Shown: in pieces, positions 1 through 9,003 of the stretch | Layout: each line of letters begins with the position of its first letter | How positions within the stretch are numbered: the stretch's first letter is position 1 | Translations under genes and position numbers: made by a program | The notes under the pieces: model-generated | Database searches by the model: none | Seen by the model: the letters and a program-made list of their open reading frames with translations, nothing else | What the model was told of the DNA's origin: nothing | Source: JBMYTN01 sp049604415 | GTDB taxonomy: Bacteria > Pseudomonadota > Alphaproteobacteria > Rhodospirillales > Rhodospirillaceae | Length of the DNA stretch: 64,000 bases | Assembly (NCBI GenBank): GCA_049604415.1 | Contig: JBMYTN010000005.1 | Span: 83,512 to 147,511, forward strand | Direction: 5' to 3'

Positions 1-1
1 C

Positions 2-1795
2 CTGAAGACCCTGACCGTGTTGCAGCGCGCCGTGGAGCTGATCAATCGCGACGATCCCGGTGCCATCGATTTGGATCGGCTGGATCTGACCGACCGCAAA
101 ACCTTCGAGATGCTTGGGCGCGGCGACAGCGCCGGGGTGTTCCAGTTGGAAAGTTCGGGCATGCGCGATGTGCTGCGCAATATGAAGCCCGACACCCTCG
201 AAGACATCATCGCCGTGGTGGCGCTCTACCGCCCTGGCCCGATGGACAACATCCCCAGCTATATCAAACGCAAAAAGGGCGAAGAGCCGGTCATCTATAT
301 GCATAAGGATCTGGAACCGATCCTGAAAGAAACCTATGGCATCATGATCTATCAGGAGCAGGTCATGCAGGCCGCCCAGATCATGGCGGGCTATTCCTTG
401 GGCGGAGCCGATTTGCTGCGCCGGGCCATGGGCAAAAAGATCAAGGAGGCCATGGATAAGGAGCGGGAGAAATTCTGCGTCGGTTCCGAGAAAAACGGCA
501 CCTCCCGGGCCAAGGCCAGCGAGGTCTTTGACCAAATCGCCAAATTCGCCGGTTATGGCTTCAACAAATCCCACGCGGCTGCCTATGCCCTGGTGGCCTA
601 CCAAACCGCCTTTCTGAAGGCGAACTACCCGGTGGCCTTTATGGCGGCTGTCATGACCTATGACATGCACAACACCGATAAGCTGGCGGCCTCCAAGGTC
701 GAGCTCGACCGGCTTGGCATCCCCTTGCTGCCACCGGACGTCAACGCATCTGACAGCCGCTTTGATGTGCAAAAAGCCCCTGGTCGCCCGGTATGGGGGG
801 TGCGCTATGCCCTGGGCGCGCTGAAGAATGTGGGCGAGACGGCCATGAAAGCCCTGGTGGAGGAACGCAGCACCAACGGGCCTTTTGCCTCCCTGGAAGA
901 CTTCGTCAACCGCATGGATCCACGCCAGATCAATAAGCGCATGCTGGAAAACCTGATCAAGGCCGGAGCGCTGGATGGCTTTGATACCGACCGGGGCCTG
1001 TTGCTGCACAATGTGGAGACCATCCTGCGCCATGCCCAGCTGGCCGCTGAAGAACGGTCCTCCGACCAGGGCGGTTTGTTTGCCGCCTTCGGCGATGCCC
1101 CGGGCTCCGGTGCGGCGCTGGCCGGGATCCGACTGGTGCCCCAGCCCGATGGCGAGGAATGGACCGTCAGCCGCACCTTGGAGTTCGAGCGCGAGGCCAT
1201 GGGCTTTTACCTCTCCGCCCATCCGCTGGACGCCTATAAGGACAATCTCGCCCGGGTCGGCACCATCCGACTGGCCGATCTGCCTGGGCATTTGCGCCGC
1301 ACCACCGGCAGCGCCACCGTCAAACTCGCCGTACTCCCCGGGGCGCGCAAAGAACGCAACAGCGCCAAATCCGGCAACCGTTATGCCTTTGTCGAGCTTT
1401 CCGATGCCAGCGGCCTCGGCGAGGCCATGTTCTTCCAAGAGGTCCTTGGCCAAAGCCGCGAAATGCTCGACAGCGGCGCGGCACTCCTGGTCCATGCGGG
1501 GGCCCGCCTAGAGGGCGAAGAGGTCAAACTCACCGCCCAACGGGTCGAAAGTCTCGACAAAGCCATCGCTTCCGCCGCCACCATGATCCGCCTGGAAGTC
1601 GACAGCCCCAAACCCGTCGACCGGATCAAAACCGTGCTCAGCGCCGATCCGCGCGGCAACAAAAAAGTGGTCATCACCGCGATCCTCGAAGACCGCAAAG
1701 TCGATCTACCCCTGCCGACGAAATACGCCATCCGACCCACAACCCTGGCCGCCCTGCGCGACATCGCCGGCATCACCTCCATCGAAGAAGCCTAG
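2..1795 (+). CDS. dnaE: DNA polymerase III subunit alpha (3' part, 5' end outside window)
   Basis: This is the C-terminal half of the replicative polymerase catalytic subunit. The reading frame is open from the first bases of the window, so the start lies upstream; 597 residues are visible of a protein that is usually about 1150 long. Visible landmarks are the GVFQLESSGM and YRPGPM segments of the fingers region, the YGFNKSHAAAYA segment, and a C-terminal OB-fold-like stretch (RYAFVELSDASG). The PHP domain and the catalytic aspartates of the palm are not in the window. This is DnaE1 rather than the error-prone type: a separate dnaE2 lies at the other end of the window and is clearly different. 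The TAG stop is followed directly by a 37-bp palindromic repeat. Confidence 0.97.
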   Translation: MKTLTVLQRAVELINRDDPGAIDLDRLDLTDRKTFEMLGRGDSAGVFQLESSGMRDVLRNMKPDTLEDIIAVVALYRPGPMDNIPSYIKRKKGEEPVIYMHKDLEPILKETYGIMIYQEQVMQAAQIMAGYSLGGADLLRRAMGKKIKEAMDKEREKFCVGSEKNGTSRAKASEVFDQIAKFAGYGFNKSHAAAYALVAYQTAFLKANYPVAFMAAVMTYDMHNTDKLAASKVELDRLGIPLLPPDVNASDSRFDVQKAPGRPVWGVRYALGALKNVGETAMKALVEERSTNGPFASLEDFVNRMDPRQINKRMLENLIKAGALDGFDTDRGLLLHNVETILRHAQLAAEERSSDQGGLFAAFGDAPGSGAALAGIRLVPQPDGEEWTVSRTLEFEREAMGFYLSAHPLDAYKDNLARVGTIRLADLPGHLRRTTGSATVKLAVLPGARKERNSAKSGNRYAFVELSDASGLGEAMFFQEVLGQSREMLDSGAALLVHAGARLEGEEVKLTAQRVESLDKAIASAATMIRLEVDSPKPVDRIKTVLSADPRGNKKVVITAILEDRKVDLPLPTKYAIRPTTLAALRDIAGITSIEEA

Positions 1796-1906
1796 CCCCA
1801 TGCGGGGCAGGCTTGATGCTTCCCAGCAGGGGCCCCATGCGGAGCAGGCTTGATGCTTCCCAGCAGGGGCCCCATGCGGAGCAGGCCTGATGCTCCCCAG
1901 TAGGGG
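1796..1906. repeat. 37-bp palindromic repeat, three tandem copies
   Basis: Three head-to-tail copies of one 37-bp unit lie at 1796-1832, 1833-1869 and 1870-1906. The first copy begins on the base after the dnaE stop codon. Each unit runs from CCCCATGCGG to CCCAGCAGGGG (the third copy varies slightly) and folds on itself: CCCC pairs with GGGG, TGC with GCA and GGG with CCC, separated by a one-base bulge and a mismatch, with a loop of about 13 bases. The same unit recurs at 51930-52023 and 53453-53500, so it is an interspersed REP-like element and not a local accident. The rest of the gap to 2085 is AT-richer leader DNA for the next gene. Confidence 0.85.
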
Positions 1907-2085
1907 GAGGTGGTGCGGCGTAGAAGGGCAACGCGTCAAAACAGGGCCGGTGACCGGTGGATTGGATGCCTGCAGTAAGGCAATTTTTAAAGTCACTTCT
2001 CTCTTAATGGGTTTTCATTCCCATCAAAGCACGATAAAAGTGCTTCGCGAATGCAGCATGTTGGATCCAGCGGGGAGAGCGGAGC

Positions 2086-3231
2086 ATGGTCAGGATGTCT
2101 CGAATGGCGAAACGGGGCGGTGCAATCGGGTTGGCCCTGGGCCTCATCGGTGCAAGTGCCTCTGTTGGTCATGCCGCTGATTGGCAAGCCGAAGGCGTCC
2201 CAATCCCGCGCCTCTCCATCGACATGGACACCATCACCGTTTCCGGAATCTCCTCCGGAGCCTTCATGGCCAACCAGCTCCATGTCGCCGAATCAGCCAC
2301 CTTCCAAGGGGCCGGGCTGGTTGCCGGTGGCCTTTATGGCTGCTCGGTCAGCACCACCGTCGGCAAGACCATCTATTCCACCGCGACCCGGGCCATCGGA
2401 CCCTGCATGAGCCAACCAACAATCTTGGAAGGCGTTGACCATTTCCTGAAATGGGCCCGCGAGTTTGAGGAAAAAGGCCTGATCGATCCTTTGGAAAACT
2501 TGGATGGCGATCCGATCTATCTGTTCACCGGGCGCGCCGACACCGTGGTGGCCACCAAAACCGTGGACACCGCAAAAGAGTTTTATGACGCGCTCAATGC
2601 CAAGACCACCTATGTCGATCGGGTGCCGCCCAGCGCCGGACCAGATGAGCGCGCCGGGCACTCTTTCATCACCGTGGATGAGGGCAATCCGGACTGCTCG
2701 GCGGAAAAGGTGCCCTATGTCAATGCCTGCAATTATGACCAGGCCGGGGTGATTTTAAAAACCTTGCTTGGAGATGATCTGAACCCGCCGGGACCCAGCC
2801 TTGGTGGCACCTTAAGCGCCTTCGACCAAACGCTCTACACCCCTGGCGGCGAAAAGAAAGCCAAAGACCAAGGCATCTGGCATACCGGCTTTGTCTATAT
2901 CCCACAAAGCTGCTCTGCGGCCGGAGCCAATTGCAAACTTCATGTTGCGCTGCATGGGTGCAAACAATCCGATCAGAACCTGGGCAAGGACGACAAGTTC
3001 TATAATCTGATCGGCATGAACCAATGGGCCGACACCAACAACATCGTGGTGCTCTATCCCCAGGCCCGCACGGTTTCTGCCTCCTTTACCGTGCCGCTGA
3101 CCGCCATCAACCCGGAAGGCTGCTGGAACTGGTGGGGCTATGGTTTGGACAGCAATTACCTGGTCAAATCCGGCGACCAGATCTCTGCGATCATGCGGAT
3201 GATCGACGCCATGGACGCCAGTGCCGATTAA
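2086..3231 (+). CDS. Exported PHB-depolymerase-like esterase, type II catalytic domain
   Basis: A 381-residue secreted serine hydrolase. Residues about 8-30 form a signal peptide ending GHAAD. The lipase box GISSG (residues 54-58, catalytic Ser56) lies near the N-terminus, and a second signature LHVALHGCKQ lies about residue 285; this arrangement, with several cysteines, is that of short-chain-length polyhydroxyalkanoate depolymerases with the circularly permuted type II domain, such as the periplasmic PhaZ1 of Rhodospirillum rubrum. The likely reaction is hydrolysis of poly(3-hydroxybutyrate) or its oligomers outside the cytoplasm. No substrate-binding domain follows the catalytic domain, which fits a periplasmic or oligomer-directed role. 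The ATG at 2086 follows a purine-rich GGGGAGAGCGGAG. A strong terminator follows. Substrate is inferred from family only. Confidence 0.85.
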   Translation: MVRMSRMAKRGGAIGLALGLIGASASVGHAADWQAEGVPIPRLSIDMDTITVSGISSGAFMANQLHVAESATFQGAGLVAGGLYGCSVSTTVGKTIYSTATRAIGPCMSQPTILEGVDHFLKWAREFEEKGLIDPLENLDGDPIYLFTGRADTVVATKTVDTAKEFYDALNAKTTYVDRVPPSAGPDERAGHSFITVDEGNPDCSAEKVPYVNACNYDQAGVILKTLLGDDLNPPGPSLGGTLSAFDQTLYTPGGEKKAKDQGIWHTGFVYIPQSCSAAGANCKLHVALHGCKQSDQNLGKDDKFYNLIGMNQWADTNNIVVLYPQARTVSASFTVPLTAINPEGCWNWWGYGLDSNYLVKSGDQISAIMRMIDAMDASAD

Positions 3232-3259
3232 TCCAACACCTGCAAATATTGCACTGACG

Positions 3260-3299
3260 CGGGAGGCCCCCGATATGGAAGGCCTCCCGTTTTTGTTTG
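3260..3299 (+). terminator. Rho-independent terminator after the esterase gene
   Basis: A 9-bp perfect stem (CGGGAGGCC at 3260-3268 with GGCCTCCCG at 3281-3289) is followed directly by TTTTTG and further T-rich sequence. It separates the esterase from the DUF1244 gene. Confidence 0.9.
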
Positions 3300-3342
3300 T
3301 TCGTCCCGATGGATCAGGCCCAATGGATCAGGAGTCACAGGA

Positions 3343-3672
3343 ATGACCGAGATTGACCCCCAAACCAAACTGGAATTGGAAGCGGCGGCCTTTCGCGGTC
3401 TGGTGGCCCATCTGCAGAAACGGACCGATGTGCAAAACATCGACCTGATGACCCTGTCGGGCTTTTGCCGCAACTGCCTGTCAAAATGGTATCTGGCGGC
3501 GGCCCGAGACAAAGGCATTGCCATGGAAATGGACGAGGCCAAACAGGTCGTCTATGGCATGCCGCCAGGTGAGTGGAAGCAGAACTACCAAACCCCGGCC
3601 AGCCCGGAAAAGCAGGCGGCCTATGAAGCCTCGACCCCCGGCCATGCGGTGATCGAGATCAAAGAGGTATAG
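3343..3672 (+). CDS. DUF1244 family protein
   Basis: A 109-residue soluble protein of the DUF1244 (SMc04008-like) family, a small helical family common in alpha- and gammaproteobacteria whose function is not known. The hallmark is a central segment with two close cysteines, LSGFCRNCLSKWY (about residues 43-55). There is no signal peptide or membrane segment. It starts at an ATG 12 bases after an AGGAG-type ribosome site (CAGGAGTCACAGG). It stands alone: a terminator precedes it and the next gene faces it with a 12-base gap. Confidence 0.88.
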   Translation: MTEIDPQTKLELEAAAFRGLVAHLQKRTDVQNIDLMTLSGFCRNCLSKWYLAAARDKGIAMEMDEAKQVVYGMPPGEWKQNYQTPASPEKQAAYEASTPGHAVIEIKEV

Positions 3673-3684
3673 GCTGCCCGGGCT

Positions 3685-5604
3685 TTACATCCGAAATCCG
3701 GACAGCACATTACGCAGCGCCCCGCGCCGCAATTCGATATTGCCCAGCGAGCGGGCCATGCTCTGATCTGATCGGCTGCGCAGGACCACAAACTGGCGCG
3801 GATGAACCGAGGCACGGGCCACCCCCAATGCGTCCACCGGCAGTTCCTCAATGCGGCTGATCTCATTGGCCAGATCTTCCGCCCATACCGCATAGCCCAA
3901 CGAACTGAGATGCATGCCATCTAGGCTGAACAATCCGCCGCTGCGCAAAGCCCAGTTGCGGCGTTTGATCTCATGGGAGGTGCTCGGCCAATTGTTCAGC
4001 GCCAGATCCCCTTGGCTCGGCCGGACCTCCGGCGGGTCACGCAGGAACACCAGCGGATAGGAATAGGCCTGGGTTTCCGTCGGATGGTGCTTGGCGTCAT
4101 AACGCCGGCCCAGGCTTTCCAAATCATAGAGATGGAATTGCGGACCGGCGGAAGTGGCATTGGCCGCTGCGACCAGATCCCGCAAGGCCCCGTTGATCTC
4201 AGAGATCAATTGGTCGGCTCGTTTGACCTCCTTCCCGCTCAGCGTTGCACCGCCCGACAGGCCCAGGAAGGGCGTATAGGCGGGATAATAGCCATCCGCT
4301 CCGGGGGTCAGGGCGTTGGAGCCGTCCGGCTGGCCGTAAAAGGTCGCGGTGACCGGTTGCCCGTCGATCCGGCGCGGTTGGTTCGGAATCAAATTGGCCG
4401 GAAAACTGGGCGGCATCAGGCTGTTGAGATACACATGCTCCGGCCCGTTGGGAACATTCAGCGCCGCGATCAGAGCCTCGGCCTGGGCCAGGAAATGGGG
4501 TCCGATGGCCTGCGCAATCGACAGATCAGCGATGCGATGCTCGCTATCGCCCTCATAGGCGCAGCCCGACAGGGGACGGCCTTCGAAGGCAAAGCGATAG
4601 ACCCCGTGATTGGCCCCAATGGAAATCAACAGCCGCTTTGGCTGACGCAGCAGGACCTGCTCGACCGCTGTTAAGTTTTGAAACGCCTTCAGACCATAGG
4701 GGTTCAAGACGAATCGGGCATTGGTCAGGAAAAAACCTTCACCGAAATCGGAAAAACCGCCCGCCGAGGAGCCCCGCATCCGCTCGATCAGCGAGGAGCC
4801 GCCGGGATCCGCCACCTGCCATGGGGCTAGGTCTGTATTGGGCCTGGGGGCGTTATCGGGCAGGGGCGCGCGGGTCAGGATCGCTTCGGCTCGGGCCGGG
4901 GTCAGGGTTAGCAGATGGTCAACCCGTCCACTCAGGTAGGCCAGATTATGTGGCACAGCTGGTCCGTCTGCGGTCGACCAAGTACCGTTCGGGGTTTCAT
5001 ACAAAACATAAGAGGTCTTGCCGAAGCCATTGCCTTGACGACCAAAAACCTCGCTTAAGGAGGCGCCGGTCTCCAGATATTGTTCCAGATCCAGGCCAAA
5101 ACGTCCGGGTCGGGTTTCGCTCGCCCCATCGCGGATCGGCACTGTGACACTGTCAGGGTAGGGTGGGCCGAAGAAGCCCTGTTGGCCCATTGCCGGATCA
5201 TAGCGATTGATCCGGTTCCAGCTTTGTCGGTCAATGGGCAGGGCCCCCAAGCGCAAGGCGACCAGCGAGGGGACGCTGTGGTCGGACAGCCAGCGGGAAA
5301 TTGTCAGCGAGCGCACTCCGTTATAGAGGGAATCGCCAATGGCCATGACCTCCGGACGCATCAGACCCTGCTCGGTCAGAAACTGCTGAGCGGCGGCTTT
5401 GTCAGCCTGTAACAGCGCCGGGTCCCGATCATCAAAGCCAACCAGGGTTTTCGCCCGCTGAGCCAGGACCTCCGGGGCCTTGTCTTGGGCGCAGGCCGCT
5501 TCCGGGCTGCCCGGCGGCGGGGCCATATCAGGCAGCAGCTCACAGGCTCCCAGTACCAAAGGCACCAGCAACAGACCGGGAAGGCGGATCTTGGCGGGGA
5601 CCAT
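3685..5604 (-). CDS. SGNH/GDSL-type lipoprotein, function unknown
   Basis: A 639-residue predicted lipoprotein. The N-terminus has a short hydrophobic core and a lipobox LGAC (Cys21). AIGDS at residues 88-92 is a GDSL block I with the nucleophile Ser92, and DGMHLSSLGY near residue 562 provides the block V Asp and His, so a catalytic triad of the SGNH hydrolase fold can be drawn across a very long insert. A segment ISIGANHG in between may stand for block III. The protein is about twice the length of usual SGNH enzymes, so roughly 450 residues lie between triad elements. It is probably anchored in the periplasm-facing membrane or outer membrane and hydrolyses an ester, perhaps on a lipid or glycan. 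Substrate unknown. It is a single gene, divergent from rpsB. Confidence 0.65.
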   Translation of the reverse strand: MVPAKIRLPGLLLVPLVLGACELLPDMAPPPGSPEAACAQDKAPEVLAQRAKTLVGFDDRDPALLQADKAAAQQFLTEQGLMRPEVMAIGDSLYNGVRSLTISRWLSDHSVPSLVALRLGALPIDRQSWNRINRYDPAMGQQGFFGPPYPDSVTVPIRDGASETRPGRFGLDLEQYLETGASLSEVFGRQGNGFGKTSYVLYETPNGTWSTADGPAVPHNLAYLSGRVDHLLTLTPARAEAILTRAPLPDNAPRPNTDLAPWQVADPGGSSLIERMRGSSAGGFSDFGEGFFLTNARFVLNPYGLKAFQNLTAVEQVLLRQPKRLLISIGANHGVYRFAFEGRPLSGCAYEGDSEHRIADLSIAQAIGPHFLAQAEALIAALNVPNGPEHVYLNSLMPPSFPANLIPNQPRRIDGQPVTATFYGQPDGSNALTPGADGYYPAYTPFLGLSGGATLSGKEVKRADQLISEINGALRDLVAAANATSAGPQFHLYDLESLGRRYDAKHHPTETQAYSYPLVFLRDPPEVRPSQGDLALNNWPSTSHEIKRRNWALRSGGLFSLDGMHLSSLGYAVWAEDLANEISRIEELPVDALGVARASVHPRQFVVLRSRSDQSMARSLGNIELRRGALRNVLSGFRM

Positions 5605-5760
5605 GACAGAAGCTCCGGGTTATGTGGTTGCCGATGTAAGTATATCGAGCGCTTGAGGGTTAAAACAACCCAGGACCCTGTTCTCTGGGTGAGAACGGCC
5701 CTTGCCATCGCTGTCATGAAAGAGTAAGTACCCCTCCATCACACACGCAGTTGCTTTGCG

Positions 5761-5786
5761 GCAGGGCGGGAGACATCCGCGCCTGC
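5761..5786 (+). promoter_or_regulatory. Hairpin in the rpsB leader
   Basis: In the 260-base gap between the lipoprotein gene and rpsB, GCAGGGCGG pairs with CCGCGCCTGC (one bulged C) around a short loop. rpsB leaders are S2-regulated in gammaproteobacteria; whether this hairpin plays such a role is a guess. The rest of the gap must hold the rpsB promoter, but I could not assign -35/-10 boxes with confidence. Confidence 0.3.
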
Positions 5787-5864
5787 TGTTCCGGTGTCCT
5801 GGGTTTCCGGGATCACAGTTGGCACTGCGGAGGCAGAACCGGAAAAAGAAAGGATGCGGAGCGC

Positions 5865-6710
5865 ATGACTTTGCCCGCGTTTACCATGCGTCAGCTCGTG
5901 GAAGCTGGCTGCCACTTTGGTCACCATACCCGTCGTTGGAACCCGAAAATGGCCCCGTTCCTGTATGGCCAACGGGACAATGTGCACATCATTGATCTGC
6001 AGCAAACCGTGCCGATGCTCTATCGTGGCATGGAAGCCGTGCGCCAAGTCACGGCGGCCGGTGGTCGCGTGCTGTTTGTTGGCACCAAGCGTCAGGCCCA
6101 GGAAATCGTCGCCGATGCCGCCCGGCGTTGCGGCCAGTATTACGTCAATCACCGCTGGCTTGGCGGCATGTTGACCAACTGGAAGACCGTGTCCCACTCC
6201 ATCCGTCGGTTGCGCGAGCTGGAAGAAAAGTTTGACGCCGGTGATCTGGGTGGTCTGACCAAAAAGGAACAGCTGAACCTGTCCCGGGAAAAGGACAAGC
6301 TGGAGCTGGTTCTGGGCGGCATCAAAGATATGGGCGGTCTGCCCGATTTGCTGTTCATCATCGATGTGGTCAAAGAAGACCTCGCGGTGACTGAAGCCAA
6401 CCGCTTGGGCATTCCGGTGGTGGCCGTGGTTGACAGCAATGCCGACCCCGATGGCATCACCTTCCCGATCCCGGGCAATGACGACGCCATTCGCGCCATC
6501 CAGACCTATTGCGATCTGGTCTCCGGTGCGGTGCTGTCCGGCCTGCAGGAAGAAATGGCCGCCGCTGGCATCGACGTTGGCGCAGCTGAAGAAGCCCCGG
6601 AAGAGCTGGCAACCGAAGAAGCCGCTCCGGCGGAAGAGGCTGCTGCTGAAGCCGCCCCGGCTGAAGACGCTCCGGCAGCCACCGAAGAGCAAGCCGCTCC
6701 GGAAGCCTGA
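5865..6710 (+). CDS. rpsB: 30S ribosomal protein S2
   Basis: Ribosomal protein S2, 281 residues, part of the small subunit. The ATG at 5865 gives the standard S2 beginning (MRQLVEAGCHFGHHTRRWNP from residue 7), so longer in-frame starts upstream are not used. S2 signatures HRWLGGMLTNWKT and the conserved PDLLFIID region are present. The C-terminus carries an extension of about 50 residues rich in Ala, Glu and Pro, longer than in the E. coli protein but of a kind seen in other alphaproteobacteria. It heads the classical rpsB-tsf unit, though two hairpins separate it from tsf. Confidence 0.98.
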   Translation: MTLPAFTMRQLVEAGCHFGHHTRRWNPKMAPFLYGQRDNVHIIDLQQTVPMLYRGMEAVRQVTAAGGRVLFVGTKRQAQEIVADAARRCGQYYVNHRWLGGMLTNWKTVSHSIRRLRELEEKFDAGDLGGLTKKEQLNLSREKDKLELVLGGIKDMGGLPDLLFIIDVVKEDLAVTEANRLGIPVVAVVDSNADPDGITFPIPGNDDAIRAIQTYCDLVSGAVLSGLQEEMAAAGIDVGAAEEAPEELATEEAAPAEEAAAEAAPAEDAPAATEEQAAPEA

Positions 6711-6745
6711 TCGACCGATTTCCGGTCAACTGAGTCTTGATCTTC

Positions 6746-6827
6746 GACGGTCCAGGGTGCAAAACCTGGGCCGTCAAAGATGTGAATGTGAAGCGGGGGT
6801 GCAGGCCAAAACCCGCGCCCCCGCTTC
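6746..6827 (+). terminator. Two hairpins between rpsB and tsf
   Basis: The first hairpin (6746-6775) pairs GACGGTCCAGG with CCTGGGCCGTC. The second (6790-6827) pairs GAAGCGGGGGTGC with GCGCCCCCGCTTC. Neither is followed by a clean T-run, so they may be RNA-stability or partial-termination elements that set the S2 to EF-Ts ratio and not full terminators. Confidence 0.5.
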
Positions 6828-6954
6828 TTCATCCTTCCGCACCCCCCTTATATGGTCTTGGCCCTCCGGGATACCGGATGCTGCTGGCCGCTTGGGATGA
6901 CGGAGGGATGGTTGCTTGAACCCACCCTACAGACTGAACCAAGGGGACGTTACT

Positions 6955-7884
6955 ATGGCCGCGATCACCGCCGCCCTCGTCAAGAGCCTGCGCGAAGCCA
7001 CCGGCGCTGGCATGATGGACTGCAAAAAAGCCCTGACCGAAACCGACGGGGATGTGGATGCCGCCACCGATTGGCTGCGCACCAAAGGCCTCGCCGCAGC
7101 TGCCAAAAAGGCGGGCCGGACCGCTTCTGAAGGTCTGGTCGGGGTGACCACCGCCGGGACCGTTGGCGCCGTCGTGGAAATGAATGCGGAAACCGATTTC
7201 GTGGCCCGCAATGACAAGTTCCAGGCCTTCGTCACCGATCTCTCCAAGCTGGCCCTGGACACCAAGGGCGATCTAGAGGCCTTGAAGGCTGCCACCTTCC
7301 CGGATGCAGAAGGGCGGACCGTTGATGGCCAAGTCACCCATATGATCGCGACCATTGGCGAAAACATGACCCTGCGCCGCAGCGCCGGTCTGTCCGTCGA
7401 GGCTGGTGTCATTGGGTCCTACATCCACAATTCCGTGGCCCCGGGTCTGGGCAAGATCGGTGTCCTGGTTGGCTTGTCCTCCACCGGCGATGCCGACAAG
7501 CTGGAAGCTTTTGCCAAGCAGCTGGCCATGCATGTGGCCGCCGCCACGCCGCTGTTTGCCACCATCGCCGAAGTCGATCCGGACGCCCTGGCCCGCGAGC
7601 GGGAAGTTCAGACCGCCAAGGCCAAGGAATCCGGCAAGCCCGACAACATCGTTGAAAAGATGGTCGAAGGCCGCCTGCGGAAATATTATGAAGAAGTGGT
7701 TCTGCTGGAACAGGTCTCCATGATCGATGGTGAAACCAAGATCAGCAAGCAAATCGACGCCCTGGCCAAAGAGGTCGGTGCGCCGGTCGAACTGGCTGGC
7801 TTCGTTCGCTTCCAGCTCGGCGACGGTGTCGAGAAGGAAGAAGAAGATTTCGCCTCTGAGGTTGCCAAGCAGCTTTCCAAGTAA
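6955..7884 (+). CDS. tsf: Elongation factor Ts
   Basis: EF-Ts, 309 residues, the nucleotide exchange factor that regenerates EF-Tu-GTP. The N-terminal UBA-like domain (ALVKSLREATGAGMMDCKKA) and the NAETDFVARN motif that contacts EF-Tu are intact. The ATG at 6955 is preceded by AAGGGGA at good spacing; an earlier in-frame ATG at 6916 would add 13 residues absent from the family. It follows rpsB and ends at a strong terminator. Confidence 0.98.
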   Translation: MAAITAALVKSLREATGAGMMDCKKALTETDGDVDAATDWLRTKGLAAAAKKAGRTASEGLVGVTTAGTVGAVVEMNAETDFVARNDKFQAFVTDLSKLALDTKGDLEALKAATFPDAEGRTVDGQVTHMIATIGENMTLRRSAGLSVEAGVIGSYIHNSVAPGLGKIGVLVGLSSTGDADKLEAFAKQLAMHVAAATPLFATIAEVDPDALAREREVQTAKAKESGKPDNIVEKMVEGRLRKYYEEVVLLEQVSMIDGETKISKQIDALAKEVGAPVELAGFVRFQLGDGVEKEEEDFASEVAKQLSK

Positions 7885-8233
7885 TCTCTCCTCATGTGCT
7901 GAGCAGAGCGTAAAGGGCGGCATCGGGATGCCGCCCTTTTTTTCTCCAGATTTTGGGCTAAACCTCCCCAGTGCTGCGGAATTCCGGTTCCTCTGACCAA
8001 AGACATGTTCTATGATCCGCGCCGGTCGGAGAGCGCTTGGTCCACAGCCGGTTTCAAAGCGGATCTGCCGGTTTTTCCGCAGAGTCTCGGTTCGAATGTC
8101 TGGTCGTTAGATGCACTTGGTTGCACCCGATCCCTCTGACCCAGCATGCTTGTTCTAAGATGCGGTTGTCCCCAATCAAGGCCGTTGGCCGGTCGTCCCC
8201 ATGGCTGTTGTAGACACGGAAGAGAGTTCCTTT
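7885..8233 (+). other. tsf-pyrH intergenic region
   Basis: About 350 bases. The tsf terminator occupies the first part. The remainder must carry the promoter of the pyrH operon; I see no further structured element. A GGTTCGAAT string near 8089 resembles a tRNA T-loop but lacks a matching stem. Confidence 0.5.
7912..7943 (+). terminator. Rho-independent terminator after tsf
   Basis: AAAGGGCGGCAT pairs with ATGCCGCCCTTT around a CGGG loop, followed by a run of T residues to 7943. Confidence 0.92.
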
Positions 8234-9001
8234 ATGCCCAGCGATCCGAGTGCGCAGACCGACGAGTCTTCCGCGAACCCTGGCGCTCAGCCCGGGCGGG
8301 TGCTGGTCAAACTCTCCGGTGAAGGCCTGTTGGGCGATAAGGAGTTTGGTCTCGACATGGCGATGGTCACCCGGGTGGCCAGCGAAGTCGCCTCCGTGCA
8401 ACAAAATGGCACCCAGGTTTGCCTGGTGATTGGCGGTGGAAACATTTTCCGCGGCGTCTCCACAGCTGCCAAAGGGATGGACCGGACCAGCGCCGATTAT
8501 ATGGGCATGTTGGCCACCGTGATGAATGCGCTGGCGGTCCAAAACGCCTTGGAAGAGCTTGGGATCCAGACCCGCGTCCAATCGGCCATCCCGATGTCCA
8601 TGGTCTGCGAGCCCTATATCCGCCGCCGGGCGATCCGTCACATGGAAAAGGGCCGGGTGGTGATCTTCGCAGCCGGAACCGGCAATCCATTTTTCACCAC
8701 CGACACCGCAGCGGCATTGCGGGCGGTGGAGATGAACTGCGACATGTTGCTGAAGGCAACCCAGGTCGACGGGGTTTATTCCGCTGATCCGAACAAGGAT
8801 CCAACGGCAACCCGCTATGACATCTTGACCTTCTCCGAGGTTTTGGCCCGTGATCTGAAGGTGATGGACACCTCGGCGATTGCGCTGGCCCGGGAAAACA
8901 ATATGCCAATCGTTGTCTTTTCCCTGCATGAGGAGGGCGGATTGGCCCAAGTCCTCCAGGGCGGAGGACGATTTACAAAGATTGTAGGAGAGGAATCCTA
9001 A
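8234..9001 (+). CDS. pyrH: UMP kinase
   Basis: Hexameric bacterial UMP kinase of the amino-acid-kinase fold, making UDP for nucleotide, peptidoglycan and lipid A precursor pools. VLVKLSGEGL near residue 25 is the phosphate-binding start of the fold; VIGGGNIFRG and the TNNPFFTTDTA-like segment (TGNPFFTTDT) mark the nucleotide sites. The ATG at 8234 is chosen because GGAAGAGAG lies 7-14 bases upstream; an in-frame ATG at 8201 has no ribosome site and would add 11 residues. The product is 255 residues with a short Ser/Asn-rich N-terminal extension. frr follows after 2 bases. Confidence 0.96.
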   Translation: MPSDPSAQTDESSANPGAQPGRVLVKLSGEGLLGDKEFGLDMAMVTRVASEVASVQQNGTQVCLVIGGGNIFRGVSTAAKGMDRTSADYMGMLATVMNALAVQNALEELGIQTRVQSAIPMSMVCEPYIRRRAIRHMEKGRVVIFAAGTGNPFFTTDTAAALRAVEMNCDMLLKATQVDGVYSADPNKDPTATRYDILTFSEVLARDLKVMDTSAIALARENNMPIVVFSLHEEGGLAQVLQGGGRFTKIVGEES

Positions 9002-9003
9002 AA

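Noticed and set aside
1796..1906. Three tandem 37-bp units as a CRISPR array
   Set aside because: The units are contiguous with no spacers, no cas genes are present, and single copies occur elsewhere.
8080..8105. GGTTCGAAT resembling a tRNA T-loop
   Set aside because: The flanking bases do not form a T-stem and no acceptor or anticodon stem can be drawn.
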